Shown here piece after piece: positions 20,001-28,975 of a stretch of 53,807 nt of DNA (within the stretch, counting starts at the first letter, position 1; every line of letters begins with the position of its first letter). A program made the position numbers and the translations under genes. The notes under the pieces are model-generated. The model worked only from the letters and a program-made list of their open reading frames with translations, ran no database searches and was not told the DNA's origin. This stretch comes from Gammaproteobacteria bacterium. Lineage in GTDB: Bacteria; Pseudomonadota; Gammaproteobacteria; UBA6429; Thiohalophilaceae. The DNA lies in assembly GCA_030148325.1 (NCBI GenBank), contig JASBTR010000036.1, forward strand, positions 1 to 53,807. Direction: 5' to 3'.

Positions 20001-21833
20001 ATGTGCGGAATCGTCGGTGCAGTGGCAAGGGAAAATGTGGTCGATGTTCTGGTCGAGGGTTTAAAACGGCTGGAATACCGGGGTTATGATTCAGCCGGTG
20101 TGGCCTTGCTGGATGAGGCGTGTTGCATCCAGCGGGTGCGCATGCCGGGCAAGGTAAAACAGCTTGAAAATGAGCTGAAGAAAACCCCGGCCAACGGTCA
20201 TGTCGGCATTGCCCATACCCGCTGGGCGACTCACGGCATTCCCAGCAAAAGTAATGCCCATCCGCATGTTTGCCGCAAGAGCATGGCCGTGGTGCATAAC
20301 GGCATTATTGAGAATTTCGAAGATCTCAAGCAGCAGCAACAGGCCGAGAACTATGTCTTCACCTCGGATACCGATACCGAAGTCATCGTCCATCAGTTGC
20401 ACAAGTACATGGCGCAGGAAAATGATCTCTACAAAGCCGTGTGCGCCACGGTCAGGGATCTGCAAGGTGCTTATGCGCTGGGCGTTATCAGCACTGAGGA
20501 ACCGGACACTCTGATCACCGCGCGTCGCGGCAGTCCGCTGGTCATCGGACTGGGTGAAAAGGCCAATTACATCGCCTCCGACGTGGCCGCGCTGATCAGT
20601 GAAACCCAGCATTTTATTTATCTTGAAGAAGGTGATGTCGCGGTGCTGCGCGCCTCCGGGGTCGAGATTTTTGATTTAGACGGCAATCCGGTCGAACGCA
20701 CGATCCACCAGAGTTCACTCAATGCCGATGCCGTTGAGCGGGGTGAATACACTCACTACATGCTCAAGGAAATCTATGAGCAGCCGCGCGCTATCGCCGA
20801 GACTCTGGAGGGACGGCTGGGTGAAGGCCGGGTGCTGGAAAGCATTTTTGGCCCACAGGCCGCCGCCATTTTCGACACAATAAAACATGTGCAGATCATT
20901 GCCTGCGGTACCTCCTATCATGCCGGCCTGATTGCGCGTTACGGTTTCGAAGCACTGGCCGGGATCCCCTGTAACGTAGAAGTCGCCAGCGAATTTCGCT
21001 ATCGCAAGGCGGCCGTCCTGCCCGATACCCTGTTCGTCACCATTTCCCAGTCCGGTGAAACAGCCGATACCCTGGCCGCCCTGCGTGCCGCCAAAGACAG
21101 CGGTTTTGCGCACAGCCTGTGCATCTGCAACGTACCGGAAAGCTCCCTGGTGCGCGAATCGGATCTGGTGTTAATGACCCGCGCCGGTCCGGAAATCGGC
21201 GTCGCCTCGACCAAAGCGTTTACGACCCAACTGGTCGCCCTGCTGTTGCTGATCATCGTTCTGGGCCGTCGGCACCAGCTCGATGAAGCGCTGGAAGCGC
21301 GGCTGGTGGAGCAGTTACGGCAATTACCGCTGATGGTGGAACAGGTGCTGACTCTCGATGACGATATCAGCAAATTGGCGGTACGCTTTGGCGACAAGCA
21401 CAATGCCCTGTTTCTGGGGCGCGGCGAACAATTCCCGGTGGCGCTGGAAGGTGCGCTCAAGCTCAAGGAGATCTCCTACATTCACGCCGAAGGTTATCCC
21501 GCCGGTGAACTCAAGCACGGCCCGCTGGCGCTGGTGGACGCAGAAATGCCCATCGTCGTAGTCGCGCCCAACGATGAACTGCTCGACAAGTTAAAAGCCA
21601 ACCTGCAGGAAGTCCGCGCCCGTGGCGGAGAACTGTTTGTCTTTGCCGATGTAGAGTCTGGCATGGAAGAAGCCGACGGCATTACTGTTCTTAACGTTGC
21701 CCCCACCGACAAAGCCATCTCACCCATCGTCTTCAGCATCCCTTTGCAATTGCTTGCCTATCATGTCGCCCTGATCAAGGGCACCGATGTCGATCAGCCG
21801 CGTAATCTGGCTAAATCGGTAACGGTTGAATAA
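20001..21833 (+). CDS. glmS: Glutamine-fructose-6-phosphate aminotransferase (isomerizing) GlmS
   Basis: GlmS forms glucosamine-6-phosphate from fructose-6-phosphate and glutamine and feeds GlmU through GlmM. The start at 20001 is fixed by chemistry: the mature N-terminal Cys (C-G-I-V-G-A) is the glutaminase nucleophile. The class II glutaminase domain has R-L-E-Y-R-G-Y-D-S-A-G and H-T-R-W-A-T-H-G. Two SIS domains follow, with C-G-T-S-Y-H-A-G and S-Q-S-G-E-T-A-D-T. The 610-residue length is normal. No good ribosome site precedes the ATG, because the repeat element lies there. Confidence 0.98.
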   Translation: MCGIVGAVARENVVDVLVEGLKRLEYRGYDSAGVALLDEACCIQRVRMPGKVKQLENELKKTPANGHVGIAHTRWATHGIPSKSNAHPHVCRKSMAVVHNGIIENFEDLKQQQQAENYVFTSDTDTEVIVHQLHKYMAQENDLYKAVCATVRDLQGAYALGVISTEEPDTLITARRGSPLVIGLGEKANYIASDVAALISETQHFIYLEEGDVAVLRASGVEIFDLDGNPVERTIHQSSLNADAVERGEYTHYMLKEIYEQPRAIAETLEGRLGEGRVLESIFGPQAAAIFDTIKHVQIIACGTSYHAGLIARYGFEALAGIPCNVEVASEFRYRKAAVLPDTLFVTISQSGETADTLAALRAAKDSGFAHSLCICNVPESSLVRESDLVLMTRAGPEIGVASTKAFTTQLVALLLLIIVLGRRHQLDEALEARLVEQLRQLPLMVEQVLTLDDDISKLAVRFGDKHNALFLGRGEQFPVALEGALKLKEISYIHAEGYPAGELKHGPLALVDAEMPIVVVAPNDELLDKLKANLQEVRARGGELFVFADVESGMEEADGITVLNVAPTDKAISPIVFSIPLQLLAYHVALIKGTDVDQPRNLAKSVTVE

Positions 21834-21887
21834 GTTTATCCCGGAGTTGACGATTCACTTCTTAAAGGTTGTGGACTAAAACAGCCG

Positions 21888-22217
21888 CTAATCCTTATTC
21901 CTGCATTTTTTGATGGCAGCCTGCAATTGATCCAGCAAACTGTAAATGGCTTGTCTTGATGCGGGATCATTTTCCCGTATGGCCTCTTCAATTTGCTGGC
22001 ATAAGGTGGATATCTTCGGGAAACCGAAGCTGCCGGCTGAACCTGCCAGACTGTGCACCGAAATTAGAAATTCGCCGCCCGAGGCTGGCGGTGTTTCTGC
22101 AGTAAGCCAGTTGTGACCTGCGCTGAGGATCTGCCCTAGACGAATGGGTAAATTGTTGCAAAACTGTTGTTGCAGCACAACGTAACGCTTTTGGAAGGCA
22201 GATAAATTATTGTTCAT
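21888..22217 (-). CDS. Orphan histidine phosphotransfer (HPt) protein
   Basis: The 109-residue all-helical protein has the HPt signature S-V-H-S-L-A-G-S-A-G-S-F-G-F, where H55 is the phospho-accepting histidine. HPt proteins pass phosphate from a hybrid kinase's receiver to a response regulator. No kinase or regulator is adjacent: it lies leftward between glmS and uvrD. The hybrid kinase at 49331-51922 ends in a receiver and lacks its own HPt, so it is a possible partner in trans. Confidence 0.85.
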   Translation of the reverse strand: MNNNLSAFQKRYVVLQQQFCNNLPIRLGQILSAGHNWLTAETPPASGGEFLISVHSLAGSAGSFGFPKISTLCQQIEEAIRENDPASRQAIYSLLDQLQAAIKKCRNKD

Positions 22218-22344
22218 AGCCGTAGTTACACTCAGTCTCTTGCTTTATCTGAAAATAATGGAATTCAACGGTCAAAGCAAATTCTGGTTTGCAGGCTCTT
22301 GTTTCATGGTCACGGTTTGGCAGGGGATCTGGTAAAATACCGGC

Positions 22345-24516
22345 ATGGATATTTCCCACATTCTTGATCCCCTGAACGAGGCTCAGCGGCAGGCGGTTTG
22401 TGTCCCCCCCGGGCATGTGCAGGTGCTGGCGGGTGCCGGTAGCGGTAAAACCCGCGTGCTGGTGCATCGTATTGCCTGGTTGCTGCAGGCCGAAGGCGTT
22501 TCGTCCTACGGCATTCTGGCGGTAACCTTTACCAACAAGGCCGCCGGTGAAATGCGCGGGCGCATCGAACAACTCCTGAAGATCCCCGCCAGCGGCCTGT
22601 GGGTAGGGACTTTTCATGGTATTGCGCATCGCCTGTTGCGCACCCACTGGCAGGAGGCCGGGTTGCCGCAGGATTTTCAGATTATGGACAGCGACGATCA
22701 GCTGCGTAGCCTGCGCCGACTGATCCGCGAACAGGGTATCGACGAGAACCATTATCCTGCGCGTGAAGTACAGTGGTTTATCAGTGCGCGCAAGGATGAA
22801 GGCCTGCGTCCGGAAAATATCGATTGCCACAATGACGCCCACCTGCGCCAGATGATCGAAATCTACCGCGCTTACGAAGTTATGTGTCGGCGTTCGGGAC
22901 TGGTGGATTTTGCCGAATTATTGCTGCGCGCGCATGAACTGTGGCTGAAACAACCACAGCTTCTGCGTCATTATCAGCAGCGTTTTCATCATATTCTGGT
23001 GGACGAATTTCAGGACACCAATACTATCCAATATGCCTGGATACGCATTTTGAGCGGCACGAACAGTCATGTATTTGCCGTGGGTGACGATGACCAGTCG
23101 ATTTACGGCTGGCGCGGTGCGCGGGTGGAAAATATTCATCAATTCAGCAAGGACTATGCAAATACGGCCATCTTCCGGTTGGAGCAGAATTATCGTTCTA
23201 CCGGCAATATCCTCAACGCGGCCAATGTTCTTATCGCTAACAACAGCGAGCGCATGGGCAAGAATCTCTGGACCGATGGTCACGACGGCGAAAAGATTCG
23301 TCTTTATGGCGCATTCAATGAGCTGGATGAAGCCAATTACATTGCCGGGCAAATCCAGGATTGGGTCGATGGCGGTGGGCTGCGTAGTGACTGTGCCCTG
23401 CTTTATCGTTCCAACGCGCAGTCGCGGGTGTTGGAAGAGGCGCTGATTAAAAACGCAATTCCCTATCGGGTTTACGGTGGCCTGCGCTTTTTTGAGCGCC
23501 AGGAAATCAAGGATGCCCTGGCTTATCTGCGGCTGCTTAACAACCCCCAGGATGATGCCTCACTAGAGCGGATTGTCAACCTGCCCACCCGTGGTATCGG
23601 CAACCGTACCGTCGAGGCCCTGCGCGAAGCGGCGCGCAGCAGCGGCGTGTCCATGTGGCAGGCTCTGTGGCAGATGCAGGAACAAAAAGCCCTGCCCGCG
23701 CGAGCGCTGGGGGCGTTAAAGAATTTTGCCGAGCTGATCGACTCACTCAAGGCCGCCATGCTCGATCTGACTCTGGGTGAAAAAATCGAACAGGTGATTC
23801 AGCACAGTGGCCTGAAGGCTCACTATGAAAAGGAAAAGGGTGAGAAGGGCCGTGCACGGCTGGAGAATCTGGACGAGCTGGTCAATGCCGGGCGCTCCTT
23901 TAACGTGGATGATTATGATAGTGAACTACCCGAGATGGATGAGGTGACTGCTTTCCTTTCTCACGCTGCACTGGAAGCGGGTGAGTCCCAGGCCGATGAA
24001 TGGGACGACTGCGTACAGTTGATGACCCTGCATTCCGCTAAAGGGCTGGAGTTTAAACAGGTGTTTCTTTGTGGCATGGAAGAGGGTTTGTTTCCCCACC
24101 GCCTGTCGGCCGAGGATCCCGTGCGCCTGGAAGAAGAGCGCCGGCTTTGTTATGTGGGCATGACCCGGGCAATGGAAAGGCTGAACTTGTGTTATGCCGA
24201 GAAGCGTCGACTTTATGGGGATGATAAATACACCCGGCCGTCTCGATTTATTAAAGAGATCCCGGAAGAATATATTGATGAAGTTCGTATGCAGGGGTTT
24301 GCAGCGCAAACGGCCTATACCACAACAGCTTCATTCATCCAGGAAGAAAATGAAACTGGATTGCAGCTTGGCCAGCGGGTGCATCACCAGAAGTTCGGAG
24401 AAGGTGTGGTCTTGAACTACGAAGGCCAGGGCCGCCATGCACGGGTGCAGGTTAATTTCGTCAGTGCCGGCAGCAAATGGCTGGTACTGGAATATGCCAA
24501 TCTGGTTTTATGTTAA
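22345..24516 (+). CDS. uvrD: DNA helicase II UvrD
   Basis: UvrD is the 3'-5' superfamily 1 helicase that removes incised strands in nucleotide excision and mismatch repair. The 723-residue protein has Walker A G-A-G-S-G-K-T near residue 32, D-E-F-Q-D-T-N (Walker B), Q-S-I-Y-G-W-R-G-A and L-E-Q-N-Y-R-S-T (motifs III and IV). The C-terminal Tudor-like tail (G-Q-R-V-H-H-x-K-F-G-E-G-V-V) contacts RNA polymerase in E. coli. No Shine-Dalgarno lies before the ATG; TAAAAT stands six bases upstream, which may mean a leaderless transcript. Confidence 0.97.
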   Translation: MDISHILDPLNEAQRQAVCVPPGHVQVLAGAGSGKTRVLVHRIAWLLQAEGVSSYGILAVTFTNKAAGEMRGRIEQLLKIPASGLWVGTFHGIAHRLLRTHWQEAGLPQDFQIMDSDDQLRSLRRLIREQGIDENHYPAREVQWFISARKDEGLRPENIDCHNDAHLRQMIEIYRAYEVMCRRSGLVDFAELLLRAHELWLKQPQLLRHYQQRFHHILVDEFQDTNTIQYAWIRILSGTNSHVFAVGDDDQSIYGWRGARVENIHQFSKDYANTAIFRLEQNYRSTGNILNAANVLIANNSERMGKNLWTDGHDGEKIRLYGAFNELDEANYIAGQIQDWVDGGGLRSDCALLYRSNAQSRVLEEALIKNAIPYRVYGGLRFFERQEIKDALAYLRLLNNPQDDASLERIVNLPTRGIGNRTVEALREAARSSGVSMWQALWQMQEQKALPARALGALKNFAELIDSLKAAMLDLTLGEKIEQVIQHSGLKAHYEKEKGEKGRARLENLDELVNAGRSFNVDDYDSELPEMDEVTAFLSHAALEAGESQADEWDDCVQLMTLHSAKGLEFKQVFLCGMEEGLFPHRLSAEDPVRLEEERRLCYVGMTRAMERLNLCYAEKRRLYGDDKYTRPSRFIKEIPEEYIDEVRMQGFAAQTAYTTTASFIQEENETGLQLGQRVHHQKFGEGVVLNYEGQGRHARVQVNFVSAGSKWLVLEYANLVLC

Positions 24517-24552
24517 ATAGCTGTTCCGAATATCAGTACACCTTAGGATTTG

Positions 24553-24578
24553 CCGTTCGTCCTGAACTTGTCGAAGGA
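24553..24578. repeat. Copy of a widespread proteobacterial intergenic repeat
   Basis: The 26 bases after uvrD, containing GTTCGTCCTGAACTTGTCGA, closely match a short repeat found between genes in many beta- and gammaproteobacteria, usually with GAGC in place of GAAC. It is not part of any gene here. Confidence 0.55.
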
Positions 24579-24642
24579 AGCTTGTTGTTAAACCGTTACT
24601 ATAATTTTACAGGCAGGGGCAGGCATGAAAGTGTCAAACCAG

Positions 24643-27531
24643 TTAGTGAATAATAGCGGTTCCTGTCGTTTGGATAGTCGATTTCACCCAGCCTGAATCG
24701 GCTGCCAGGTTGTCTGGCTTGCCAAGATAATGTCCTTGGGCGAAGTCTACGCCAAAATTTTTCAACAGCATGAGGGTTTCTTCATTTTCGACAAACTCGG
24801 CGATGGTCTGTTTGTGCAGGGCGTGGGCGATCTGGTTCATGGATTTGACCATAGCCTGATCGACGTTGGATTCAGCCAGACATTTGACGAAGGAACCGTC
24901 TATTTTCAGTTTGTCGACGGGCAGATGTTTGAGGTAGGTAAAGGAACAGAAGCCTGTGCCGAAATCATCCAGGGCAAACTGGCAGCCGATCTCCTTGAGT
25001 TTGTAGATAAACTCGCTGGCGGCGGCGAGGTTGGAAATAGCAGCGGATTCGGTAATTTCAAAAGTCAGCGCAGAAGGATCGAGTTGAGTATCCCGCAACA
25101 GGCTCTGGATCATGGGCAGTAGTTGTTCGTCTTCAAAGGCGCGGCCGGAAAGATTGATAGAAAAACGCACTGGCTGGTTATTTTCATGCATCCATGCCAG
25201 TTTTTTTACAGCCGCGGCCACGGTCCAGCGATCGACGTTGTTAATCAGGCCAAAACGTTCAGCAGCAGGCATAAAGCCGCCGGGCATAATGGTGTCTCCG
25301 TTTTTCAGTTTCATACGCAGCAGAACTTCATAATCCTGCACGGTGTTGTTGGCGATCGACATAATGGGCTGAAAGGCCAGGGTGAAGCGATCCTGTTCAT
25401 AAGCATCGCGTACCCGGGTGGCCCAGCCGATGTCTTCGGCCATACCGTCTTTTTCCTTGTCTTCCGGGGTCGACAGATGAACGCAGTTGCGGCCCTGGGT
25501 TTTGGCAATATTGCAGGCCAGATCGGCATGCAACAACACATCTTCTGCCGATGGGCTGTCCTGGGTAATCATCGAGATACCAATACTGCAGGTGATATTG
25601 AAGGACTGGCCGTTATCGATATAGCGGAAATTTTCGAATAACTTGCGGGTATTCTCGGCGACCTGGCGTGCAGCCTGGGTGTCCAGATTGTAGAGCAATA
25701 CGGTAAACTCATCGCCACCAAAGCGAGACAGCAGATCACCTTCTCGGATATTTTCATGCAGCATTTTCGTACATTCGAGTAGCAGGCGGTCACCGGCTGC
25801 GTGACCGAGGGTGTCGTTGACGTACTTGAACTGATCCAGATCCAGATAGAGCATGGCGCATTCAGCGCCATTACGTGCAACGCGGGTTACCAGGCGTTCC
25901 AGTTCCTGCATGAAATATTTACGATTGAACAGGCCGGTGAGGGAGTCGTGCTGGGCCTGCCAGGTCAGTTCATGCTCAAAGGCTTTTTGTGCGGTGATAT
26001 CGCGTGCGGTGCCGGTGATGCTGATCAGCATGCCGTCCTCATCGAACTGGGGGCGGGCATTGAAGCTGAGATGGCGGAGGCTGCTTTCCCTGTCGAGATG
26101 AATGGTTTCATAATTTAACAGTTCCTGCCCCTGTTGCAGGTTGGCAAGTGCTTCCAGATCTCGTTCCACTGATTCGGGCGCCTGAAAATTACTAAAGTGC
26201 TGGCCAATCATTTCTTCTGGCGTGTAACCGTAAATTCGGTTTACCGCGTTATTGAGATAGGTCCAGCGGCCTTCGGCATCCATACTCCAGACCAGGTCAT
26301 GAGCCAGTACCACCAGGTTGCGGTAACGGGCTTCGGCTTCGACCAGCTTTTTTTCCGCTGCCTTGCGGTCGGTGATGTCGGCCACCAGACAGGTGAAGTA
26401 TTGCTTGTCGCGCATCTGCATCTGACTTAGACGAACTGAGACAGCGAGATGATGGCCCTGGCGGTGCAGGCCGCATGTTTCCTGCTCTTTTTGCAGAACT
26501 CCGTGCTCTTCGCCACCATCGGCAAAAATATCTGGCAGCAGGATACTCAGGGGCTGGCCGTGAACCTCATGGCCTTGATAGCCGAATAGTTCTTCGGCTG
26601 CCGGATTAAAGGTTTCAATATTTTTCTCCCGGTTGACTACAATAATCGCTTCAGCCGCATGGTCGACAATGGCGTGCATGTGGGATTCCTGATCGCTCAG
26701 GCGGCTGAACAGGCGTCCCATCGTTTGCACCAACGAACCGATTTCATCCACCGATCGGGGCCGCAGGCGGCGAGCCAGATCCAGATAATTCGATGCGCCA
26801 CTGTTGGCTACCAGTTCGTGCACGGGGGCAAGAGACTGGTTAAGGGCGCGAATCATCAGCAAGCTCAGGGTCAATGACATCAAGCTCATGAGCAGCCAGA
26901 TCAGCATGATCTCGGTGGGCAGAAAACCGGTTTGCCACCAGTAGAAGCGCAACAGAATGGTGGTACACAGTATTGGTATTAAAGTGCCGATCAGTAGCAC
27001 CTGGGATCTCATGCTCACATGCACCTGGGTGTGACCAATATGGTGCGCCAGGCGACCCAGGGTGGGGAGCGACAGCAGGTAGCCAGGCATGCCGGCCATG
27101 ATGGCAATGGCCAGTTGCAGCAGGATAAAATGCAATAGACTGACGTAGGTGGTCGTGTTTTCAGGGTAGAGGCCATACCAGTGCTGAATGGTAGGTACGC
27201 TCAATGCGTAAATCAGGAATATGCCCCAGTAGTTGTCGCTGAAGTTGTTGAGACGCTGGTTTAAGGTTTCAGGTAGAGTGGGCTGGTCGGGGTGCTGTTC
27301 CAGCCAGTGGAAAACAGGATTCAGGTAGCGCATGAAATGTATGCTTTGCCCTAACAGTAGCATAAATGAAACGGCGATTAGTGAAATGCCGCCGGGCCAG
27401 ACAAACAGGGTTGCCGGATCGATCATGCCGAAGGCTACTGCAACGCTGTAGCCAAGAATGGGAGTGATGGCGAAACTGACAGTAGCGAGAAAAAACAGGT
27501 GTTTTTTTAGAGACGAAAGTGAGTGTTCCAT
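24643..27531 (-). CDS. Membrane-bound PAS-PAS-GGDEF-EAL c-di-GMP enzyme
   Basis: The 962-residue protein has about six N-terminal membrane helices (residues 10-230), a HAMP-like linker, two PAS domains (about 290-400 and 405-525), a GGDEF domain with an intact F-G-G-D-E-F near residue 604, and an EAL domain. The EAL signature near residue 734 reads E-V-L-L-R, keeping the catalytic Glu, and D-D-F-G-T-G is intact. Both activities are therefore possible, and one may regulate the other. The membrane part could sense a hydrophobic or respiratory signal, and the PAS pair a small molecule or redox state. It is divergent from the TRAP binding-protein gene. Confidence 0.93.
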   Translation of the reverse strand: MEHSLSSLKKHLFFLATVSFAITPILGYSVAVAFGMIDPATLFVWPGGISLIAVSFMLLLGQSIHFMRYLNPVFHWLEQHPDQPTLPETLNQRLNNFSDNYWGIFLIYALSVPTIQHWYGLYPENTTTYVSLLHFILLQLAIAIMAGMPGYLLSLPTLGRLAHHIGHTQVHVSMRSQVLLIGTLIPILCTTILLRFYWWQTGFLPTEIMLIWLLMSLMSLTLSLLMIRALNQSLAPVHELVANSGASNYLDLARRLRPRSVDEIGSLVQTMGRLFSRLSDQESHMHAIVDHAAEAIIVVNREKNIETFNPAAEELFGYQGHEVHGQPLSILLPDIFADGGEEHGVLQKEQETCGLHRQGHHLAVSVRLSQMQMRDKQYFTCLVADITDRKAAEKKLVEAEARYRNLVVLAHDLVWSMDAEGRWTYLNNAVNRIYGYTPEEMIGQHFSNFQAPESVERDLEALANLQQGQELLNYETIHLDRESSLRHLSFNARPQFDEDGMLISITGTARDITAQKAFEHELTWQAQHDSLTGLFNRKYFMQELERLVTRVARNGAECAMLYLDLDQFKYVNDTLGHAAGDRLLLECTKMLHENIREGDLLSRFGGDEFTVLLYNLDTQAARQVAENTRKLFENFRYIDNGQSFNITCSIGISMITQDSPSAEDVLLHADLACNIAKTQGRNCVHLSTPEDKEKDGMAEDIGWATRVRDAYEQDRFTLAFQPIMSIANNTVQDYEVLLRMKLKNGDTIMPGGFMPAAERFGLINNVDRWTVAAAVKKLAWMHENNQPVRFSINLSGRAFEDEQLLPMIQSLLRDTQLDPSALTFEITESAAISNLAAASEFIYKLKEIGCQFALDDFGTGFCSFTYLKHLPVDKLKIDGSFVKCLAESNVDQAMVKSMNQIAHALHKQTIAEFVENEETLMLLKNFGVDFAQGHYLGKPDNLAADSGWVKSTIQTTGTAIIH

Positions 27532-27581
27532 AAAACCTGTTATTCCCTGTTTATTGTTGGTTCAGGCGCTGTTTTTGTTCT

Positions 27582-27603
27582 GTTAACCAGGTTAACGTTA
27601 ACC
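27582..27603. promoter_or_regulatory. Candidate operator: clustered GTTAAC half-sites
   Basis: A perfect 14-bp palindrome, GGTTAACGTTAACC at 27590-27603, is preceded at 27582-27588 by a further GTTAACC. The three half-sites lie 50 bp from the start of the PAS-GGDEF-EAL gene and 190 bp from the divergent TRAP binding-protein gene. The regulator is unknown. Confidence 0.4.
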
Positions 27604-27793
27604 GGGGTAGTTGGCAGGAACTGCAAACCGTGTGGCAAATAATGGCAGAAAGAAGATCAACGTGCCAGAAAATATTTTGCCTGAAGTTAGTGCGCTTTGT
27701 TAATGTTGTTCCAGGAGATGGCGTTATAACTGTTTGAATTAAACGGTTAAATATTTTAAAGGCAAACATTAGATTTTTATAATTTAGTAAGAG

Positions 27794-28882
27794 ATGGATA
27801 TGAATAGACGAGAATTTATTAAAAAAACCGGAGCCGGCAGCCTGCTGGCAGGCAGTTTGATCACTGCCTCGCCAGCGGTGCATGCAGGCACAAAAATCAA
27901 ATGGAAAATGGTTACCACCTGGCCAAAGAATTTTCCGGGACTGGGCACCGGCGCCAATAATCTCGCGCGCCTGATTACGGACATGAGTGGCGGTCGTTTA
28001 CGGGTCAAGGTCTATGGCGCCAAAGAGCTGGTGCCGGCTTTTGAGGTTTTTGATGCCGTTTCGCGGGGCACGGCTCAAATGGGACACGGGGCGGCGTATT
28101 ACTGGAAAGGCAAGGTGCCGGCTGCACAGTTTTTTGCCGCGGTTCCCTTTGGCATGAACGCTCAGGAAATGAACGCCTGGCTCTATTATGGTGGTGGTGA
28201 AAAACTCTGGCAGGATCTTTATCAGCCTTTCAATATCATTCCAACGGCCGCGGGTAATACCGGCGTGCAGATGGGGGGCTGGTTCAACAAGGAAATCAAC
28301 TCGGTGACTGATCTCAAAGGTCTGAAGATGCGCATTCCGGGTCTGGGTGCCGAAGTGCTCAAGCGTGCAGGTGGCACACCCGTTAGCTTACCCGGTGGTG
28401 AAATTTATACTTCGTTACAGTCCGGTGCTATCGATGCTACCGAATGGGTAGGGCCGTATAACGATCTGGCCTTCGGTCTGTACAAGGCGGCCAGGTATTA
28501 TTATTACCCCGGCTGGCATGAGCCGGGCAGTGTACTGGAAGCCCTGATCAATCAAAAAGCCTATGCTGGATTGCCCCGGGATTTGCAGAGCATCGTTATG
28601 AATGCCTGCAAAATCGTAAATGCGGACATGCTGGCGGAATATACTGCCCGCAATAACACCGCCTTGCACACCCTGGTCAGTAAACACAAGGTTAAACTGC
28701 GCTCCTTCCCCGATGATGTGCTGAAAAAACTGGCGCAGCTTTCAGAGGTGGTGGTCAAAGAAGTCGCGGCAAAGGACCAACACGCGCAAAAGATATACCA
28801 GTCTTTCTACAACTTCCGGCAACAGGCCATGGCCTGGGGCAAAATTTCCGAGCAGGCATTCCTGCGGGCGAGGGAATTGTAG
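27794..28882 (+). CDS. TRAP transporter substrate-binding protein, TakP/keto-acid-like, Tat-exported
   Basis: This 362-residue periplasmic binding protein delivers a carboxylate-type solute to a TRAP permease. The N-terminus has a Tat-like signal (R-R-E-F-I-K-K-T-G, then a hydrophobic stretch ending H-A-G). The body carries motifs of the mannitol/chloroaromatic/2-keto-acid group (K-M-V-T-T-W-P-K; E-W-V-G-P-Y-N-D-L; Y-Y-Y-Y-P-G-W-H-E-P-G). The family resemblance suggests a 2-oxo acid or similar anion but does not prove it. ATGs at 27794 and 27800 are both possible starts. It converges on the permease genes rather than sharing their operon. Confidence 0.9.
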   Translation: MDMNRREFIKKTGAGSLLAGSLITASPAVHAGTKIKWKMVTTWPKNFPGLGTGANNLARLITDMSGGRLRVKVYGAKELVPAFEVFDAVSRGTAQMGHGAAYYWKGKVPAAQFFAAVPFGMNAQEMNAWLYYGGGEKLWQDLYQPFNIIPTAAGNTGVQMGGWFNKEINSVTDLKGLKMRIPGLGAEVLKRAGGTPVSLPGGEIYTSLQSGAIDATEWVGPYNDLAFGLYKAARYYYYPGWHEPGSVLEALINQKAYAGLPRDLQSIVMNACKIVNADMLAEYTARNNTALHTLVSKHKVKLRSFPDDVLKKLAQLSEVVVKEVAAKDQHAQKIYQSFYNFRQQAMAWGKISEQAFLRAREL

Positions 28883-28905
28883 CGTTTTTTACAAGCGCTG
28901 TTTTT

Positions 28906-28940
28906 AAACGCCGAGGACGCAAGGGCGCGGAGGCGCTGGC
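28906..28940. repeat. Degenerate ACGCAAGG-type tandem repeat
   Basis: The gap between the convergent TRAP genes contains four imperfect copies of an eight-to-nine-base unit (ACGCCGAGG, ACGCAAGGG, CGCGGAGG, CGCTGG). It resembles the ACGCAAAGG-type intergenic repeat known from many bacterial genomes. No hairpin terminator is obvious. Confidence 0.4.
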
Positions 28941-28975
28941 GATCTGGATGTTCTTTTCTAAAAAGAGATCACTCG

